From positions 4,012-68,011 of the forward strand of contig JBLHKS010000013.1 of NCBI GenBank assembly GCA_047620505.1: 64,000 nt of DNA, read 5' to 3'. The translations under genes and the position numbers were made by a program. The number at the start of each line of letters is the position of its first letter. Position 1 is the first letter of the stretch. This DNA comes from JBLHKS01 sp047620505 (GTDB lineage Bacteria; Verrucomicrobiota; Verrucomicrobiia; Verrucomicrobiales; DEV007). Below the pieces are notes generated by a model. That model searched no databases and was not told the DNA's origin. It worked only from the letters and a program-made list of their open reading frames with translations. Below, one piece after another: positions 16,443-26,388 of the stretch.

Positions 16443-17947
16443 TTCGGCGCACTCTCGTTGAGGATTTCTCCTTCGACCATATTGTCACGGAGAGTAATGT
16501 TGGTACAACTGGCGGCGATGGAAATGGCCTTGGCTCCTTCTCCGGGGGCAATTTGATTCTCCGAAATCATGACCTGACTCGAGTCTTCCAGAAAAATCGC
16601 AGCGCGTTTGCCTCCTGTAATAATATTGCCCGAGATGCGAATCAATTTACTATGCCGCTTGGGGCCTCCGGGCTGACGCCAGAGCCGGATCGCATAGTCT
16701 CCTTCATATTCAAAGAACTGGTTATCTACCACCGACGCGCGTTCCGTGCCGCGAAGGCTGATTCCCACGTGTTTACCTCCTGAAAACGTATTGCTGGAAA
16801 TAACGAGAAAGCGACTGACGTAGGCTTCAATATCCGTTCCTTTGCTGTCCTCAAAAAAATTTCCCGTAATGACTGTCCGTCCGTCAAGACAGCCGCTCAT
16901 ATTGATAGCGGTGCCCGATCCAGTGAAACTATTAAACGCGATGACACTGTTATATCCATCAAAATCAATTCCGCCACAGCCAATCGCACAATCTTTGATG
17001 AAATTATGGGTCACTATCATTTCCCGAACACCGTAGCACCAGAAAATAGCTGATCCCCCACAGCGCTCCACGGTGTTATCTTTTATCGTCACTCGGGCAA
17101 TCGTGAAGCCCACATGAATCCCCTGGACCGCGCAGTCATAGACTCGATTCCCCTCAATCGTCACCTCGCCACTTCCCTGCATAGAGATGCCATCCGACGC
17201 GGAGTTTAGAATCGTATTGTTACGGATGATGATATTTCGCTGATTCCTTTCAGGTTTTTGGGGGTCGATATGAATCGCAGCCAAGTTATAGGCCGTTGGC
17301 TCATCAGCTTGACGCTGACAATCAAAGGTCATTCCTTCAATCACCAGATTCTCCACCGCATTTTTCGTTGAATTGGTGGTCAACATCGAAAACGAAGTGG
17401 AAAACATCGGGGTCTTATCGATCCCATAAGCTTTGGCTGCGCCTTCTGATCTGTAAGCCTCAAAAGTGATCCTATTTGTTGCTGAATCAATGGCAGTGAT
17501 CTTTCCCGTCAATCCAGTGAAAGCAGATCCTTCACCGTCCCACAGATAGAAATCTTGATCGACCTGGTAGGCGTTTGCATCCTGAACCGTGACTTCTGTT
17601 GCCCCGGCTTCCACGGGTTGCGTATAGGCTTGGGTGATAGCAGGAATCTTTTTGAGAATGGCCCCAGGTGCACCGGTCACGACCAAGTTGGAATGCATAT
17701 AGATTCCGCGGCTGATGAGGTATTCCCCGGGCGGGAAAAAGACAATCCCATTTTGCTCGGCTGCATCCGCCAAGGCGGATTCGATGGCCGCCGTATCATC
17801 GGTGACACCATCGCCCTTGGCGCCCACATCTTTAACGGATACGGCAAAGGCCTGCTGCCCCACCGGCGCCGCCTGAACAACAAGAGTTCCCATCGTCGCT
17901 AAAATGGCGAAAAGGGTTATAGGTAATGAGGAAATGCTACGTTTCAT
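16439..17947 (-). CDS. Secreted pectate-lyase-superfamily right-handed beta-helix protein
   Basis: 502 residues with a signal peptide (MKRSISSLPITLFAILATMG...QAA). The N-terminal pectate_lyase_3 motif VKDVGAKGDGVTDDTAAIES is followed by many parallel-beta-helix coils with N-ladder motifs (IIIRNNTILNSASDGISM, VTIKDNTVERCGGSAIFW, TVITGNFFEDSKGTDIEA). It is probably a polysaccharide lyase or glycosidase acting on plant- or alga-type acidic polysaccharide. Base composition is more AT-rich than the surroundings and no dispersed palindrome is present. Its 3' end abuts the truncated DUF1588 fragment, which suggests arrival by insertion. Confidence 0.8.
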   Translation of the reverse strand: MKRSISSLPITLFAILATMGTLVVQAAPVGQQAFAVSVKDVGAKGDGVTDDTAAIESALADAAEQNGIVFFPPGEYLISRGIYMHSNLVVTGAPGAILKKIPAITQAYTQPVEAGATEVTVQDANAYQVDQDFYLWDGEGSAFTGLTGKITAIDSATNRITFEAYRSEGAAKAYGIDKTPMFSTSFSMLTTNSTKNAVENLVIEGMTFDCQRQADEPTAYNLAAIHIDPQKPERNQRNIIIRNNTILNSASDGISMQGSGEVTIEGNRVYDCAVQGIHVGFTIARVTIKDNTVERCGGSAIFWCYGVREMIVTHNFIKDCAIGCGGIDFDGYNSVIAFNSFTGSGTAINMSGCLDGRTVITGNFFEDSKGTDIEAYVSRFLVISSNTFSGGKHVGISLRGTERASVVDNQFFEYEGDYAIRLWRQPGGPKRHSKLIRISGNIITGGKRAAIFLEDSSQVMISENQIAPGEGAKAISIAASCTNITLRDNMVEGEILNESAPK

Positions 17948-18019
17948 GGATATTTCGGGTCGTTAGCTTCTGAACTGAAAACACGCTGTGATTCTTCCGT
18001 ATTTATTGATCTAACAGTT

Positions 18020-18760
18020 TCACAATGAATCGCCGCGCAACGCCTTGCGTAGGGGACAGTCGTCCATATCCACCCCGGTTGGCACGCGATACTTGCCCAG
18101 CAGCTGCTGAGAGCGCTTCGCAAGCATTCGCCGAACTTCCCGGCGCTTGCCCTTCTCGCGTGGGATCTTCATTTCGTCGTAGGCGGTCGTCTGATGCCGC
18201 ATCCAAGCGACCGTCGCAGCTTCCGCCCGCTGCTCGATTGGAATGCGCTGCGTCCGCGCAACGGTCCCGCTTCCAACTGGAACAGCGAGATCCGCAATCG
18301 CTTTGGCCAGCTGATTCCCCAACAAGTGATGCGCCGAGTCAAAGTTCAGAAACGCCAACACTTCGACCTTGAAATCATTGGCGTAGACCTCTTGAGCCTG
18401 AGCCCGTTTCGCCCGGCCAGCTTCCAGCTTCTTCTCATAAGCCGGATCCTGACGCTCGATCTCCAACTCCCTGCGCAGAGCCTCGATCCGTTCGGTGGGC
18501 GCCCAGATTCCCTGGGAAAACTTCTTCCGTCCCTTCTTCTCGACGGACGTCCACGATGGCCCGTCCTTTTTGATTCTTCGACTTAAGGCCGCGTCTCCAG
18601 GCTTCAACAAACTCCAGCTTTCGGGTACAGTGAGGGTCTTTCCGTCTGCGGTCAGGACGTGACGGGGTTTTGGTGAGGGCTGAACTTCCCGGGTTTCAGT
18701 GGGCATCTCGCAATTGCCGTTTTCTGCCCCACTCTGCAAGCCATCGTTGCTCAACTTCAT
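18020..18760 (-). CDS. DUF2293 protein
   Basis: 246 residues if translation starts at the ATG at 18760 (MKLSNDGLQSG), just after the stop of the kinase-LRR gene; the ATG at 18706 (MPTETREV) is an alternative. The longer frame back to 18946 overlaps the kinase gene and is unlikely. The second half carries DUF2293-like text (IPIEQRAEAATVAWMRHQTT, YDEMKIPREKGKRREVRRML). It is rich in Lys/Arg, so nucleic-acid binding is plausible, but the function is unknown. One palindrome copy at 18099 encodes SQQLLGKY. Same strand as the kinase gene and 26 bases after it, so probably co-transcribed. Confidence 0.6.
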   Translation of the reverse strand: MKLSNDGLQSGAENGNCEMPTETREVQPSPKPRHVLTADGKTLTVPESWSLLKPGDAALSRRIKKDGPSWTSVEKKGRKKFSQGIWAPTERIEALRRELEIERQDPAYEKKLEAGRAKRAQAQEVYANDFKVEVLAFLNFDSAHHLLGNQLAKAIADLAVPVGSGTVARTQRIPIEQRAEAATVAWMRHQTTAYDEMKIPREKGKRREVRRMLAKRSQQLLGKYRVPTGVDMDDCPLRKALRGDSL

Positions 18761-18786
18761 GAGTTCGCTGGAAGAGAGAGGCGGGC

Positions 18787-21048
18787 TCAGTTTTCGCTGG
18801 GCTGACCGTCGCCGTGCTCGCGAATGAATTCGGCCGGATCTTGGTGATCGTCGGAGTAGGAAACCGTGCGCAATTTTGGCAACTCCAGCAAGAATTCCAA
18901 ATTGCCGGCGTTTTTCGAGACGACCACCTCTTCCAGCTCTTTGCATTGCGCCAGTGGGCTTAGGTCGACGAGGTTCGGGCAGGCCGTCAATTCCACGCGC
19001 TTCAGCGCCGGTCCCGCGATCGGGCTGATGTCCGTGAACGCGCCTGACGCTTCGAAGTGCTCCAACTCCAATCCGCGAAGCGGGCTGAGATCGGCGACAG
19101 CCGGAATGGTCAGCGTCGCCTGCTTCAACGGCATCCCCTCTAACCCAGCCAGGCTAGTTAGCTGGTCTCCAACAATGAGCGTCAGAGTCTCAATCGGTAG
19201 TCCGCGCAAGGCTTCGAGGCTCTCCAGTTTCCTGACAGCGAAGTCGGCCCGTTGCAGCGCGGTGAACGATTTCAAAGGGTCCAAGTTCGTGAGTCGTTGG
19301 TCGTGGAAATTCAGATCCACCGCGTTCACCTCTAAGAGCGGGCTGTAATCGTTGACCGGCAAATTTTGAAGCTTGAGAACCTCGAAATTCTTCCCTCGCA
19401 ACGCCGAGAGGTCTTCGATCGGGCAGTTGTTGATGAGCAACTGCCTCAGCGGAGCGTCGCGAACCATGTCCAAGTCGCGGACCTCCTGGTTCTCCAGCGT
19501 GAGCACTTCCAACGGCATTCCCTCCAGCGGACTGAAATCGCTGATCGCCCCGGTTCGCTGAAGACTCAGCGACTTGATCGGCAACCCCCGCAGCGGGGCG
19601 AGGCTGTTTAACTCCGGGCAGTCAGCGGCGTGTAGTTCTTCCAGCGGCGCCCCCTGGAGCGGGCCGAGATCGGCGACCTTCGTTCCGCTGATCGTCAGTT
19701 TTTTGAGCGGCCTGCCTCGAAGCGGCTCCAAATCGGTAACCTGGGTACGGCTAATGTTGAGCTCCTCGATCGGCATGTCGCGCAGGCTGGTGAGTCCCAC
19801 GACTTGAGTGCCGTCCAAAATAAGCCGCCTGATCGGCATTTCCTCCAGCGGCGTCAGATCGCTGACCGGATGCGTGAACAGTTCGAGATTGGACATCGGC
19901 AACCCCGCCAGGGGGCCGATGTTCACTAGTTCTTTCCGCCCGGAGTGATGGAAATCGAGTGACACACCGCCTTCGTACTGAAAGTGAATCCAGCTAGTCG
20001 TCAATTTGCCGTCTGAGTAAAAAGCCATTTCCAGGCCGGGATTGGCGGCTTCGAGAGCGCCGAGCGCCGCAATCACACGCAGTTGCATCGCCTTAGTTTC
20101 ATCGCCGGTCCGGCTGTAAATTCGACTCGCGAGGACGGAGTCGAAGGGCTCGATTTCAGCGGCGAGATTGATGATTGATTCCGGCAAAACGCCGTTCTCC
20201 GCGGTCTCCGTTTTCCACCGTGCGGCGATTTCGCGGTATTTCCAGGCGCGGCCTTGCTCCGCTGCATCCTTGGAAACTGAAGCAGCCTGATCGAGAGCCT
20301 TGATCGCTTCCTGGAACTCAAATTCGGCCAATTTGATCCGCGCAAGCTCAAACCACGCGTCCGGCAGCTGCTGGTCGAGCCCGGTCGCGGTTTCGATCGA
20401 TTCCAGCGCCGCCGCGTCGTCGGAATTCGCAAAAGCGGCTCGGGCTTCGTCGACGAATTTCGGCGCTGCTTTTCGGCTGACCGCCCGGATTTGCCGCTCG
20501 CTGCTGATCGTCTTCCCAACAAACCCGACGCCGAGCAGAGCGATCAGGAAAACGCTGATTGTGGCGAATTTGTTGCGCTTCACGAAGAGAGCCAAAAGTT
20601 TCATCGCGCCGGCTTCCTCGGCTGAGGTTGCGAAGCCACCCTGAAACTTCTCGATATCGCCCAACAGCCCGGACACCGACTGATAACGATTGTCCTGCTT
20701 CACCGCCATCGCCTTCATCGTGATCGCGGCGAGCGCCTCGGGTATGCGTTCGTTAGGGCAGTGGTAAAGTCGACGTTGCTCTGGCAAACCACGAACCTCG
20801 GTCACGCGCTTGGGCTGTTTTTTCGTGTTGTAACTCGTGGGCGTCTGCACCTCGCCGCTGGACACTTTCTTGAGCACTTCATCGATCGTTTTGCCGTCGA
20901 CCGGCGGGTGCAACGTTAGGATGTTGTAGAGAATCGCGCCTAACGCGTAAACATCGGTGCGCCGATCCATCAAGCGGGTTTCGCCAATCGCCTGTTCCGG
21001 CGCCATGAACTGCGGGGTGCCGAAAATCGTGCCCGAAATCGTCGCCAA
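18787..21048 (-). CDS. Kinase C-lobe, TM, TPR-like and leucine-rich repeats (downstream part of a gene split by TAG)
   Basis: This frame begins inside a Ser/Thr kinase domain at subdomain VIII (TIFGTPQFMAPEQA) and continues through the C-lobe (DVYALGAILYNILTLHPP). A transmembrane helix follows (FATISVFLIALLGVGFV), then helical TPR-like repeats (AAALESIETATGL, EAIKALDQAASV) and about fifteen short LRR-like repeats of roughly 22-23 residues (PLRGRPLKKLTISGTKVADL). It is in the same reading frame as the upstream part at 21067-21882, separated only by the TAG at 21067-21069 and six codons (QDITGAL without a Met). It probably cannot be translated by itself as a working kinase. A half-match of the palindrome is at 20364. 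Confidence 0.7.
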   Translation of the reverse strand: MATISGTIFGTPQFMAPEQAIGETRLMDRRTDVYALGAILYNILTLHPPVDGKTIDEVLKKVSSGEVQTPTSYNTKKQPKRVTEVRGLPEQRRLYHCPNERIPEALAAITMKAMAVKQDNRYQSVSGLLGDIEKFQGGFATSAEEAGAMKLLALFVKRNKFATISVFLIALLGVGFVGKTISSERQIRAVSRKAAPKFVDEARAAFANSDDAAALESIETATGLDQQLPDAWFELARIKLAEFEFQEAIKALDQAASVSKDAAEQGRAWKYREIAARWKTETAENGVLPESIINLAAEIEPFDSVLASRIYSRTGDETKAMQLRVIAALGALEAANPGLEMAFYSDGKLTTSWIHFQYEGGVSLDFHHSGRKELVNIGPLAGLPMSNLELFTHPVSDLTPLEEMPIRRLILDGTQVVGLTSLRDMPIEELNISRTQVTDLEPLRGRPLKKLTISGTKVADLGPLQGAPLEELHAADCPELNSLAPLRGLPIKSLSLQRTGAISDFSPLEGMPLEVLTLENQEVRDLDMVRDAPLRQLLINNCPIEDLSALRGKNFEVLKLQNLPVNDYSPLLEVNAVDLNFHDQRLTNLDPLKSFTALQRADFAVRKLESLEALRGLPIETLTLIVGDQLTSLAGLEGMPLKQATLTIPAVADLSPLRGLELEHFEASGAFTDISPIAGPALKRVELTACPNLVDLSPLAQCKELEEVVVSKNAGNLEFLLELPKLRTVSYSDDHQDPAEFIREHGDGQPSEN

Positions 21049-21066
21049 AGCTCCCGTGATGTCTTG

Positions 21067-21882
21067 CTAACGAACCGAGTTAATCGCCTCCGGACTCACG
21101 TAGGGATCGTCAGCGCTGTGACCGAGCACCTTGGCCAGGCCCCAATCCATCACCAACACCTCGCCAAACTCGCCCACCATGATGTTCTCCGGTTTGAGAT
21201 CCCGGTGGATCACCTCTTTTGAATGCGCGAACGCCATCGCCTCACACACTTTCTGGAAGACGTTCAGGAGCCGGTTGAGCGAGTATTCTTTGAGGATCTT
21301 CTCATCCCGCTGGGCGATTTTCGACAAAATTTCGTGCAGTGTCAGGCCCTTCACGAATTTCATCGCGTAGTAGACGTTTCCCGCGCCGTCGACGCCGAGA
21401 TCGTGAACCGGAACCACGCCCGGATGTTCGAGCTGACCGGTAACCTGGGCTTCCTCAATGAAACGCAGGACTTCCACGTTGGTGGCCGCGTTAGGATCGA
21501 GCAGCACCTTGATCGCGACATCTCGCCGCACGTTCAAATCGCTCGCCCTGATGATCGCGCCCATACCGCCACGAGCCACGACGTCGCCGTATTCGTATTT
21601 CCGATTCTGGTCGCCGGTCAGCACCTCGGTCCCGAGTTTGACGCCGCCCTCGATTTTCCGCTCCGTCATGAACTGAGCGATCGTCTTTTGGGGGCCAGCA
21701 GCTGCTGATCCGACCCCGACAAGTGTCTCCAGGATCGCCGTGTCGATTTCCGCGGGCTGCACGGCCGCCTCGCCCACCGGAATCGAGACATCCTCGCTGC
21801 AAGCCGGACAAGCGGTGTTCTGGCCGGCATAGATCGTCGCGACTTCGAGCTTCTGGCCGCAGGAGTTGCAATGGAATTTCAT
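21067..21882 (-). CDS. Zinc-ribbon Ser/Thr protein kinase, N-terminal part, ends at an in-frame TAG
   Basis: 271 residues. It begins with a two-CxxC zinc ribbon (CNSCGQ ... CPACSE). The kinase N-lobe follows with a glycine loop (VARGGMGAII) and VAIKVLL, and the catalytic loop is HRDLKPENIM. The DFG triad is DWG (VMDWGLAK), a common form in PVC kinases. The frame stops at TAG exactly between the activation loop and the APE motif. The same frame resumes immediately, so an intact protein of about 1030 residues would result if the TAG were a sense codon. A palindrome copy at 21697 encodes SAAAG. Confidence 0.7.
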   Translation of the reverse strand: MKFHCNSCGQKLEVATIYAGQNTACPACSEDVSIPVGEAAVQPAEIDTAILETLVGVGSAAAGPQKTIAQFMTERKIEGGVKLGTEVLTGDQNRKYEYGDVVARGGMGAIIRASDLNVRRDVAIKVLLDPNAATNVEVLRFIEEAQVTGQLEHPGVVPVHDLGVDGAGNVYYAMKFVKGLTLHEILSKIAQRDEKILKEYSLNRLLNVFQKVCEAMAFAHSKEVIHRDLKPENIMVGEFGEVLVMDWGLAKVLGHSADDPYVSPEAINSVR

Positions 21883-22088
21883 GATTGAGAAATATTGTGA
21901 CTACGCAAACTTGGCTCCCGTTCATCATCCGCCGACCGATCGATTTCCTTTCGGCTAGCGGCTTGAAATCAGGTCACGGTTTTCCCTAGCGTAAGCTCAT
22001 CGAAAACCACCCACTTTCAGTCGCAAATTTCAGTGTTATCATCCAACCTGAGGTCCTGCCGGGGCACCACTCACTGTCGAATTCCACA

Positions 22089-25000
22089 ATGAACTTCCAT
22101 TTAATAAGTTACCTTTTCTCAGCCTTCCTATTGATTGGCAGCAGCACTCTGACCGCCGCCGATTGGCCCATGTGGCGCTATGATGCCGAGCACCGCGCTG
22201 CCTCGCCGGAGCAGCTGCCCGATCAGCTTGAGCTTCAGTGGACCCTGAAGTTCTCTCAACGAGAACAAGTCTGGGATGATCCGCTGAATCACGATCTGAT
22301 GCCCTACGATCGCATTTTTGAGCCGATCGTTCTCGGTGATCGGATATTTTTCACTTTCAACGACTCTGACAAAGTCGCGGCTTACGACACTTCAAACGGG
22401 AGCGAATCGTGGAGTTTCTACAGCGACGGCCCGGTTCGTCTGCCACCGGTCGGATACAAAGGGAATATTTACGTTACGAGTGACGACGGATTTCTCTATT
22501 GTCTCGCCGCCGACACGGGCAAACTTCGCTGGAAGTTTCGCGGAGGCCCTTCCCCTCTCAAGGTCCTCGGCAACAAACGTGTTATTTCTGCGTGGCCCGC
22601 CCGTGGTGGCCCTGTGATTCGCGACGGACACGTTTACTTCGCCACTAGCATCTGGCCCTTCATGGGCACCTTTATTTACTCTTTGAACGCCGACACTGGC
22701 GCAGTCGAATGGGTCAACGACAGCACTGGCTCCCAATATATCAAACAACCACATAGCGCGCCGTCCTTCGCCGGTGTGGCTCCACAGGGAGCGCTTGTCG
22801 CCACTGACAAGTATTTGCTCGTCCCGGGTGGACGCTCAGTTCCCGCTGCTTTTGATCGGAGCTCAGGAAAATTCGTCCACTTCGAAATCAACGACGGCGG
22901 TAAAGGTAATGGCGGTTCTTTTGTGATTGCTAACGGCGAGGAATTTTTCGTTCACACCCGCTATCGAGGCGTCCGCAATTACAATCTCTCCAGTGGTAAG
23001 AAAGGATCTTTCACCTGCAATGAACCGGTTCTGACTTCACCCTACCTCTACACTGCCACCGATGAAAAAGGGAAAAAGGAAGTTCACGTGGTCGATGCTA
23101 AAGAGAAGAAGCGAGTCTGGACGATCGCAGCTGATGGTACCGGTGATCTGATCAAAGCTGGCGATCAACTTTACGCCGCCGGCGGGAATTCCCTGACGGC
23201 AATCGACCTTTCAGACGAGGGAGGGAAGGGGGTTCCTGCCTGGACTATTAAGGTCGACGGCGACATTCAGCGAATTATCGCTGCCAACGGGAAACTCTTT
23301 GCCGTCACTCTCGATGGTCGAATCATGGCATTCGGCTCCGGTTTGCGTTCCGATCGACTCATCGAGCCACCAACTGTGGAACCTGTTGTTGTCGCCGCCG
23401 ATACCGCCTCGCGTGCAGCCAAGTTCCTGGAGCAGGCCAAGGCCCGCGATGGCTATTGTCTTTGGTTTGGCCTCGATGACATCGACCTCCTTGAATCAGT
23501 GCTCACCGAATCTGAATTGCAGATCGTAGCAGTCGACCCAGACCACGAGAAGGTCGAACAGCTGCGCCGCCATTTCGATGCGGCCGGCCTTTACGGCAAG
23601 CGTATCACCATCCATCAAGGTTCACCGGCAACTTTCAAGTTTCCTCCCTACATCGCCAATCTCGTCCATGTTGATTCGGCTCTCTCCAGCCACCTGAGCG
23701 CGGCCACGCTGGAATCTCTATATAGTTCAGTGCGGCCGTATGGCGGAAGCCTTTCGCTTGATCCCGGCGTCCGCGAATTGGTTGCTGCCGCAGATTTAAA
23801 ACGTGCCGAGATCGCCGAAAATCAATCGAGTCTGGTCGTTTTTCGCACGGGAGCGCTCCCTGATTCCGCCGATTGGACCCATCAATATGGCGACATCGCC
23901 AACTCGGTGAAATCCGACGACAGCCGCCTCAAGCTCCCGCTTGGCGTTCTTTGGTTTGGTGGAAATTCCAACACGGACGTTCTCCCCCGCCATGGTCACG
24001 GACCGCCCGAACAGGTCATCGGCGGACGCATGTTCATCGAGGGAATCAATAGCATTAGTGCTCGAGACGTCTACACCGGTCGTGTCCTCTGGATTCGCCA
24101 GTTTGACGATCTCGGCACCTTCGGGATCTACTACAACGAAACCTACAAGGACACCCCTCTCGATCCGGCCTACAACCAGAAACACATCCCCGGTGCCAAC
24201 GGCCGCGGAACCAACTATGTAGCCACTGAGGATGCTATCTATGTGGCGATCGACGACAGCTGCCACATCTTGGATTCGCAAACTGGCAAAACCAAAAACA
24301 TTATCCGTTTGTCGAAGAAATGGGGCTTCATCGGCATCTACGAAGACATTCTGATCGGCGGCAACGGCTTCGCCAACTTCAGTCAAAAATATGCTCCTAA
24401 CGGTAAACCTGTTGAGCTTTCCATCGAAGACTACTCTGCCAGTGACGGCTTGGTCGGCTTTGATCGGCACACCGGCGAACGACTTTGGGAAGTCTCGGCA
24501 AATCACAGTTTTCTGCACAACGGCATCATCGCGGGCGATGGTCGTATTTATTGCCTCGATAAACTTCCAAAGAGCGCCGAGGACAAACTGAAACGCCGCG
24601 GGGATGACATCCCTGAGGACTACCGAATTTTAACCATTGACAGTCGGACTGGGGAACAACTGTGGGAGCACAAAGATGATATATTTGGAACTTGGTTAAG
24701 CTACTCGACGAAACACGACATCGTCCTCCATGCTGGTGCCAGCGCCAGTGACCGGCTGAAGGACGAAGCCAACCAGGGAATGATCACTTATCGCGGCAAA
24801 AGCGGCGAAATCGTCTGGCAACGCAACGATCTGCGCTATTCAGGCCCATGTATCCTTCACAACGAACTGATCATTGCCAATGCAGATCAACACTCTAATC
24901 GCAAAGGCATCGGTGCCACCAGCACGGTGTTTAGTTTGCTCGATGGTTCGGATCAAACGATCGTCAATCCGATTACCGGAGCCACGGAACCCTGGCGGAT

Positions 25001-26375
25001 CGTCCGCGGAAAAGGCTGCAATTCAATCATTGCCTGTGAGAACTTTTTGACCTTCCGCGACGGCGCCGCGAGCTACTACGATCTTGAAAATCGCAATGGC
25101 ATTGGCAGCTTCGGCGGATTCAAGTCCGGCTGCACTGCTAATCTCATTGTAGCCAATGGAGTCCTCAACGCTCCCGACTACACCCGCACCTGTAGCTGTT
25201 CGTATCAGAACCAGACCTCGCTCGCCCTTGTTCACATGCCGGATGTTGAGCTCTGGACATCTAGCCTCCTCGGTGGTTCCGACGAAGGCACTGATTCCAT
25301 CCAACGTATCGGTATTAACTTCGGCGCACCCGGCGACCGCCAATCCGCCGATGGCACCATGTGGCTGGATTACCCGTCCGTCGGCGGACGTTCTCCGATC
25401 GTCGATGTGGAGCTCACCGGTAAAGATCTGGACTATTTTCGTCAACATACCTCGGCGCTCACCGGCTCTCATCTTCCGTGGGTGATGGCGTCCGGAGTTC
25501 GCAACGTTGAAACCATTAGCATTCGCCCGGAAACCAAGATCGACTCAGCCCCTGGATCATCGCCGCCCGGCACCATCGCCGCCGACCAAAATTCCGACAC
25601 CGGCGAGGAATCTGAGAACGGCAGCGTGACCATCACCAGCAGCGATCTGGAAATGACTAGAGACAATTCTCCGCAAATCATTGGCGTTCGTTTTCGCGGC
25701 CTGAAGCTGAAGCGCGGACAGAAGATTCCGCCGACCTCCATCCAATTCACCGTCGATGAGACTGGTTCGAAACCGACTCAGCTGTCGATCCGCGCCGAAG
25801 CGACCGACAATGCGAAGGAAATCGCCCCGCAGGACGGAAACATTTCCAGCCGTGATCAAACCAAAGCCTCCGTTTCATGGTCTCCCAAGGCGTGGATAAA
25901 AGAAGGTGAATCCGGCCCCGGGCAAGCCACACCTGATTTGGCGCCGCTCATCGCCGAAGTCATCGCCCGTCCCGGCTGGAAGCCCGGCAACGCCATCGCC
26001 TTCATCATCACCGGTAAGGGGAAACGCGTTGCCCAATCCCGAGCGAAGGGTGCCCCGAAGCTTACTATGCAGATTGACACCGAAATTGAGAAGGTTGCGC
26101 AGGTGAAACCTGCTCCGGAAAAGAGTTATTCGGTCCTCCTGTATTTCGCGGAGCCCGATTCGCTGAAACCCGGTGAGCGCGTTTTCGACGTAGAGCTTCA
26201 GGATAAAACCGTTTTAAAGAACGTTGATCTAGCAAAGACAGCCGGGAAAAATCAAGGCTTGGTCAAACGATTCGAAGGTGTCCGAATCGGCGATGTTCTG
26301 AAAATTACCCTGCAGAAATCTCCATCAGCAACCCAACAACCCATCCTCTCCGGTGTGGAGCTGATCGCCGAATAA
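22089..26375 (+). CDS. Giant secreted PQQ-propeller protein with embedded Rossmann/methyltransferase-like segment
   Basis: 1428 residues with a signal peptide (MNFHLISYLFSAFLLIGSST...AA). The first PQQ-like propeller is built of blades with D-x-x-[ST]-G-x-x-x-W (DTSNGSESWSF, LAADTGKLRWKF). From about 454 to 584 a Rossmann-like segment interrupts it (LQIVAVDPDHEKVEQLRRHF, ITIHQGSPATF), resembling a class I methyltransferase but without a GxGxG motif. A second propeller follows (RDVYTGRVLWIRQF, FDRHTGERLWEVS), then a beta-rich C-terminal region (about 1170-1428, carbohydrate-binding-like). PQQ-type outer proteins with such an insert are found in PVC bacteria. It could be a dehydrogenase or a binding scaffold. 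No full palindrome copy is present; a half-match is at 22210. Confidence 0.75.
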   Translation: MNFHLISYLFSAFLLIGSSTLTAADWPMWRYDAEHRAASPEQLPDQLELQWTLKFSQREQVWDDPLNHDLMPYDRIFEPIVLGDRIFFTFNDSDKVAAYDTSNGSESWSFYSDGPVRLPPVGYKGNIYVTSDDGFLYCLAADTGKLRWKFRGGPSPLKVLGNKRVISAWPARGGPVIRDGHVYFATSIWPFMGTFIYSLNADTGAVEWVNDSTGSQYIKQPHSAPSFAGVAPQGALVATDKYLLVPGGRSVPAAFDRSSGKFVHFEINDGGKGNGGSFVIANGEEFFVHTRYRGVRNYNLSSGKKGSFTCNEPVLTSPYLYTATDEKGKKEVHVVDAKEKKRVWTIAADGTGDLIKAGDQLYAAGGNSLTAIDLSDEGGKGVPAWTIKVDGDIQRIIAANGKLFAVTLDGRIMAFGSGLRSDRLIEPPTVEPVVVAADTASRAAKFLEQAKARDGYCLWFGLDDIDLLESVLTESELQIVAVDPDHEKVEQLRRHFDAAGLYGKRITIHQGSPATFKFPPYIANLVHVDSALSSHLSAATLESLYSSVRPYGGSLSLDPGVRELVAAADLKRAEIAENQSSLVVFRTGALPDSADWTHQYGDIANSVKSDDSRLKLPLGVLWFGGNSNTDVLPRHGHGPPEQVIGGRMFIEGINSISARDVYTGRVLWIRQFDDLGTFGIYYNETYKDTPLDPAYNQKHIPGANGRGTNYVATEDAIYVAIDDSCHILDSQTGKTKNIIRLSKKWGFIGIYEDILIGGNGFANFSQKYAPNGKPVELSIEDYSASDGLVGFDRHTGERLWEVSANHSFLHNGIIAGDGRIYCLDKLPKSAEDKLKRRGDDIPEDYRILTIDSRTGEQLWEHKDDIFGTWLSYSTKHDIVLHAGASASDRLKDEANQGMITYRGKSGEIVWQRNDLRYSGPCILHNELIIANADQHSNRKGIGATSTVFSLLDGSDQTIVNPITGATEPWRIVRGKGCNSIIACENFLTFRDGAASYYDLENRNGIGSFGGFKSGCTANLIVANGVLNAPDYTRTCSCSYQNQTSLALVHMPDVELWTSSLLGGSDEGTDSIQRIGINFGAPGDRQSADGTMWLDYPSVGGRSPIVDVELTGKDLDYFRQHTSALTGSHLPWVMASGVRNVETISIRPETKIDSAPGSSPPGTIAADQNSDTGEESENGSVTITSSDLEMTRDNSPQIIGVRFRGLKLKRGQKIPPTSIQFTVDETGSKPTQLSIRAEATDNAKEIAPQDGNISSRDQTKASVSWSPKAWIKEGESGPGQATPDLAPLIAEVIARPGWKPGNAIAFIITGKGKRVAQSRAKGAPKLTMQIDTEIEKVAQVKPAPEKSYSVLLYFAEPDSLKPGERVFDVELQDKTVLKNVDLAKTAGKNQGLVKRFEGVRIGDVLKITLQKSPSATQQPILSGVELIAE

Positions 26376-26388
26376 AATTCGCCGGAAT

